Part shown: one piece after another, positions 13,471 through 15,488 of the stretch
How the letters are laid out: each line of letters opens with the position of its first letter
How positions within the stretch are numbered: the stretch's first letter is position 1
DNA from: JBBDWJ01 sp040902925
Lineage (GTDB): Bacteria > Acidobacteriota > Terriglobia > Bryobacterales > UBA6623
DNA length: 15,488 bases
Assembly (NCBI GenBank): GCA_040902925.1
Contig: JBBDWJ010000270.1
Span: 1 to 15,488, forward strand
Direction: 5' to 3'
The notes under the pieces: generated by a model
The model's database searches: none
What the model was told of the DNA's origin: nothing
What the model saw: the letters and a program-made list of their open reading frames with translations, nothing else
Made by a program: the position numbers and the translations under genes

Positions 13471-15180
13471 ATGTACGCAGCTCGATTGTGTTTTCCTAAG
13501 TTCAGCTTGTTTCTGCTTGCCGCGGTCTTTTCGCTGGTTGTTCCATGCGCGGTCGGCCAATCCGCCGCTCAGAGCGCCGTTCAGCTTGTTCGCATCGAGG
13601 GCGTGCGGGAGTTCCCCGAGGCGACCGAGCCCCGCGCCATTCAATACGCCTGCGCGTCGGACCGGGCGGCGCTGCCGGCGTTCTTTTCTTCGCGCGGGCT
13701 CAGCTTTGAACCAGCGCTCGTTCGCGCTCGCCAGGGCCATCCCTTTTGCCACATTTATTACGAGCCAACCGTGCCGGGCTTTCGCGCCTCCACCGAGGAC
13801 GGCACTGTCAGCGAATTATTCGCCGCGGTCGATCCGGTCAGTTTTGTCGTGCGCCGCAAACCCACCGGCGACAGTCTCGATGTGATCAAGGCCGTTCTCA
13901 AGCAACTGCCGCGGCCCGTGGATATAACCATCAGCAGCCCCCCACAATTTGAAGCCGAATATTGGCCTCCCGCGTTGGAGTTCCACTTCCCCAACACGCG
14001 GCATCGCATCAGCATCGTGCGCAGCGAAGCTCACACGACGCATCCATGGGCGCAAGACTACGTCAAGGCCGGTGTCGCAAACGGCGAACGCCGTATCCTC
14101 ACTCCCCGGCGGCTGTTTGAGGGCCGCACCGCCGACGGCGATACCTTCAGGCCGTTGCTCGACGCATTCACCGACAGGCGCTTCGCGCGATCGAAGCTGT
14201 CGTGGGAAGGCGGCGACCTGCAATTCGCGCTACATCCAAGAGACCCCAAAAAGCTGCTCATGTTCTACGGCGCGTCTGCCCGAGCATACTGGGGTCAGGA
14301 TCTCGACCCCGCCGACTACGAGTACGTGCTTCGTACCGAGTTTGGCGCCGACGATGCCGTGGATCTGACGCGCATCGGTCCGCACGCCGACTATTTGGCC
14401 GCGGTTTTGCCCGCCGACAGGATCGCTCTCATCGCGTGGCCCGTGCGCGACGACTACACGCTTGCTAAAGCGGCCATCGCCGAGCTCGTGAAATTTTTCG
14501 GACGCCGCGCTCCAAGCCAACTTCTGCTGCTGGAGAACATGTTCGAGGACCCTAAGAATCTCGACCCACAGGCCGTGCTGCAACTCACCACCGCGTTGCG
14601 CAAGATGCTCCCCGAGCTTCCAGGCGTGCAGGACGAGCAGATCTCGGCGGCTCAGATCGCCTACGTGTCCAAAAACTGCCCCGGCAATCCCGTGGCGTGT
14701 TTCTCGGGCGAGGGCGGACGCATGTTGCTGCGTAACGACCCCGAACTATGGCGGCTCTCGGCGGATTCCACCGCCGATCAGGAAAAGGAGCTGAGCCTCA
14801 CGCCCATCTTATTGGCGTTGATCGAAAGCCAGCTACCCGGGGCGGCCACTGTCGACCTCCGCGAGATCGCGGCCAAGGAAAAAGAACTTCGCCAGTTGGG
14901 GTTTCAGGTGATTCGCGTTCCGCACTTGCTAGCCGAAGCTGGGGATTGGCCGGGCGTCAGTTACATCAACTACCTAAGAGTCGGCCGCACGCTGTTTGTG
15001 CCCGCTCTGGGTCTGCCGGCGGTGGAGGAGAAGATTTTCGCGGACCTGCGGCGCAAGCTTCCCGACGGCTACGAAGTGATTCCGATTCCCGCGCGCTCGA
15101 GTTTATTGAACAATGGCGGAACGCACTGTATCTTCGGGATCGTGCCTCAGATGCCAGCCGCTTCCACCGCGATCGAGTGA
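13471..15180 (+). CDS. Secreted guanidino-group-modifying enzyme-like protein (agmatine/peptidylarginine deiminase fold)
   Basis: A 569-aa protein starting at the ATG at 13471, which places a signal peptide at the N-terminus (basic start, hydrophobic core 11-25, cleavage near AVG-Q at 29-30). An upstream in-frame ATG at 13309 would bury the signal and is rejected. The mature protein carries the catalytic pattern of the deiminase/amidinotransferase fold in order: HPWAQD (191-196, Asp196, like the WARD of agmatine deiminase), WEGGDL (245-250), PHADY (304-308, His305 and Asp307) and NNGGTHC (547-553, Cys553). The approach to the Cys (YINYLRVGRTLFVPALG, then PDGYEVIPIPARS) also matches agmatine deiminases. 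Differences: Gln for the Arg of WARD, about 190 residues before the first motif, and about 245 residues between His and Cys, longer than in agmatine deiminase. Possible activity: arginine or agmatine-type deimination outside the cytoplasm. Substrate unproven. Confidence 0.6.
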   Translation: MYAARLCFPKFSLFLLAAVFSLVVPCAVGQSAAQSAVQLVRIEGVREFPEATEPRAIQYACASDRAALPAFFSSRGLSFEPALVRARQGHPFCHIYYEPTVPGFRASTEDGTVSELFAAVDPVSFVVRRKPTGDSLDVIKAVLKQLPRPVDITISSPPQFEAEYWPPALEFHFPNTRHRISIVRSEAHTTHPWAQDYVKAGVANGERRILTPRRLFEGRTADGDTFRPLLDAFTDRRFARSKLSWEGGDLQFALHPRDPKKLLMFYGASARAYWGQDLDPADYEYVLRTEFGADDAVDLTRIGPHADYLAAVLPADRIALIAWPVRDDYTLAKAAIAELVKFFGRRAPSQLLLLENMFEDPKNLDPQAVLQLTTALRKMLPELPGVQDEQISAAQIAYVSKNCPGNPVACFSGEGGRMLLRNDPELWRLSADSTADQEKELSLTPILLALIESQLPGAATVDLREIAAKEKELRQLGFQVIRVPHLLAEAGDWPGVSYINYLRVGRTLFVPALGLPAVEEKIFADLRRKLPDGYEVIPIPARSSLLNNGGTHCIFGIVPQMPAASTAIE

Positions 15181-15195
15181 TATCCAAAGTTGTTT

Positions 15196-15218
15196 GGACA
15201 GACAGGATTGTCTGTTCC
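15196..15218. repeat. Dispersed palindrome, copy 3
   Basis: GGACAGACA-GGAT-TGTCTGT-T-CC: the same palindrome as in methyltransferase 1 with one inserted T in the second arm. It lies 15 nt after the stop codon at 15180 and 33 nt before the convergent gene's stop, so its hairpin could act as a bidirectional 3'-end signal. Confidence 0.75.
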
Positions 15219-15251
15219 ACGGTCGAACAAGATGGAAGGCCGATCGGGGCT

Positions 15252-15488
15252 TCAGTCGGCGTTGCGCGCCGTTCCCAATCCGTGGCTTTGTTCGTAATGC
15301 CGCCGGAGCAGGTCTTTGCCGTAGTCGTTGCCGTTGGGCGTGCGAATCAGGCTATGGATGTGCAGACGGCCAGGCACGCGCGGCCCCGGCAGGCCAACCG
15401 GCAGTTGGTGGTCGAACTCGATCAGCACCACCGGGCTTTGCACGCGATAGTAAAACACGTCGTCGGCGTTCGTGCCGCCGACCCAGGC
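15252..15488 (-). CDS. DUF3500-like protein, C-terminal part (cut by window edge)
   Basis: The last 78 residues of a protein whose N-terminus lies beyond base 15488. The frame is open to the edge (AWVGGTNADDVFYYRV...). The end FDHQ ... HIHSLIRTPNGNDYGKDLL resembles the C-terminus of DUF3500 proteins, which typically close with an HIHT..R.P..NDYG motif preceded by a YYRI..P.VLIEFD strand. Function of the family is unknown to me; many members carry export signals, but the N-terminus is not visible here. It converges on the deiminase-like gene with 71 nt between the stop codons. Confidence 0.65.
   Translation of the reverse strand, partial: AWVGGTNADDVFYYRVQSPVVLIEFDHQLPVGLPGPRVPGRLHIHSLIRTPNGNDYGKDLLRRHYEQSHGLGTARNAD

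Overview
The window is GC-rich (roughly 60% or more by eye), densely coding bacterial DNA. The organism is most likely a soil acidobacterium of the Bryobacterales/Solibacter type. That is an inference from the mix of Tat-exported carbohydrate and ester enzymes, a DUF3500-type protein, a large cobalamin/radical-SAM locus and a short dispersed palindrome (GGACAGACA-N4-TGTCTGTCC). No rRNA or marker gene is present to prove it.

Left part (1-2663): two plus-strand genes, each with a Shine-Dalgarno site and a twin-arginine-type N-terminus. They encode a dienelactone-hydrolase-family enzyme (160-1047) and a galactonate-dehydratase-like enolase-superfamily enzyme (1407-2621). Stem-loops follow both. 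A minus-strand gene for an NTP_transf_5-type nucleotidyltransferase-fold protein (2664-4061) converges on the second gene.

Centre (4062-13209): a divergent intergenic region carries a good sigma70-like promoter embedded in a perfect inverted repeat (4284-4312). It drives a run of seven co-directional genes in the order radical SAM 1, 2, 3, methyltransferase 1, 2, radical SAM 4, methyltransferase 3. All four radical SAM proteins have an N-terminal cobalamin-binding-type Rossmann region followed by CxxxCxxC. They fall into two paralogous pairs (1 with 4, 2 with 3). Several junctions overlap (16 nt, 4 nt, 4 nt), which indicates translational coupling. The layout looks like a biosynthetic locus for a multiply methylated or rearranged metabolite or lipid, but no scaffold synthase or precursor peptide is visible, so the product is unknown. 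Methyltransferase 1 carries an in-frame 142-bp element bounded by inverted copies of the dispersed palindrome.

Right part (13210-15488): after a short spacer with three tandem 14-nt repeats lies a secreted protein of 569 aa. It has no obvious annotation, but it contains the D / HxD / C motif set of guanidino-group-modifying enzymes (agmatine deiminase / peptidylarginine deiminase fold). A third copy of the palindrome sits between it and a convergent DUF3500-like gene cut by the window edge.
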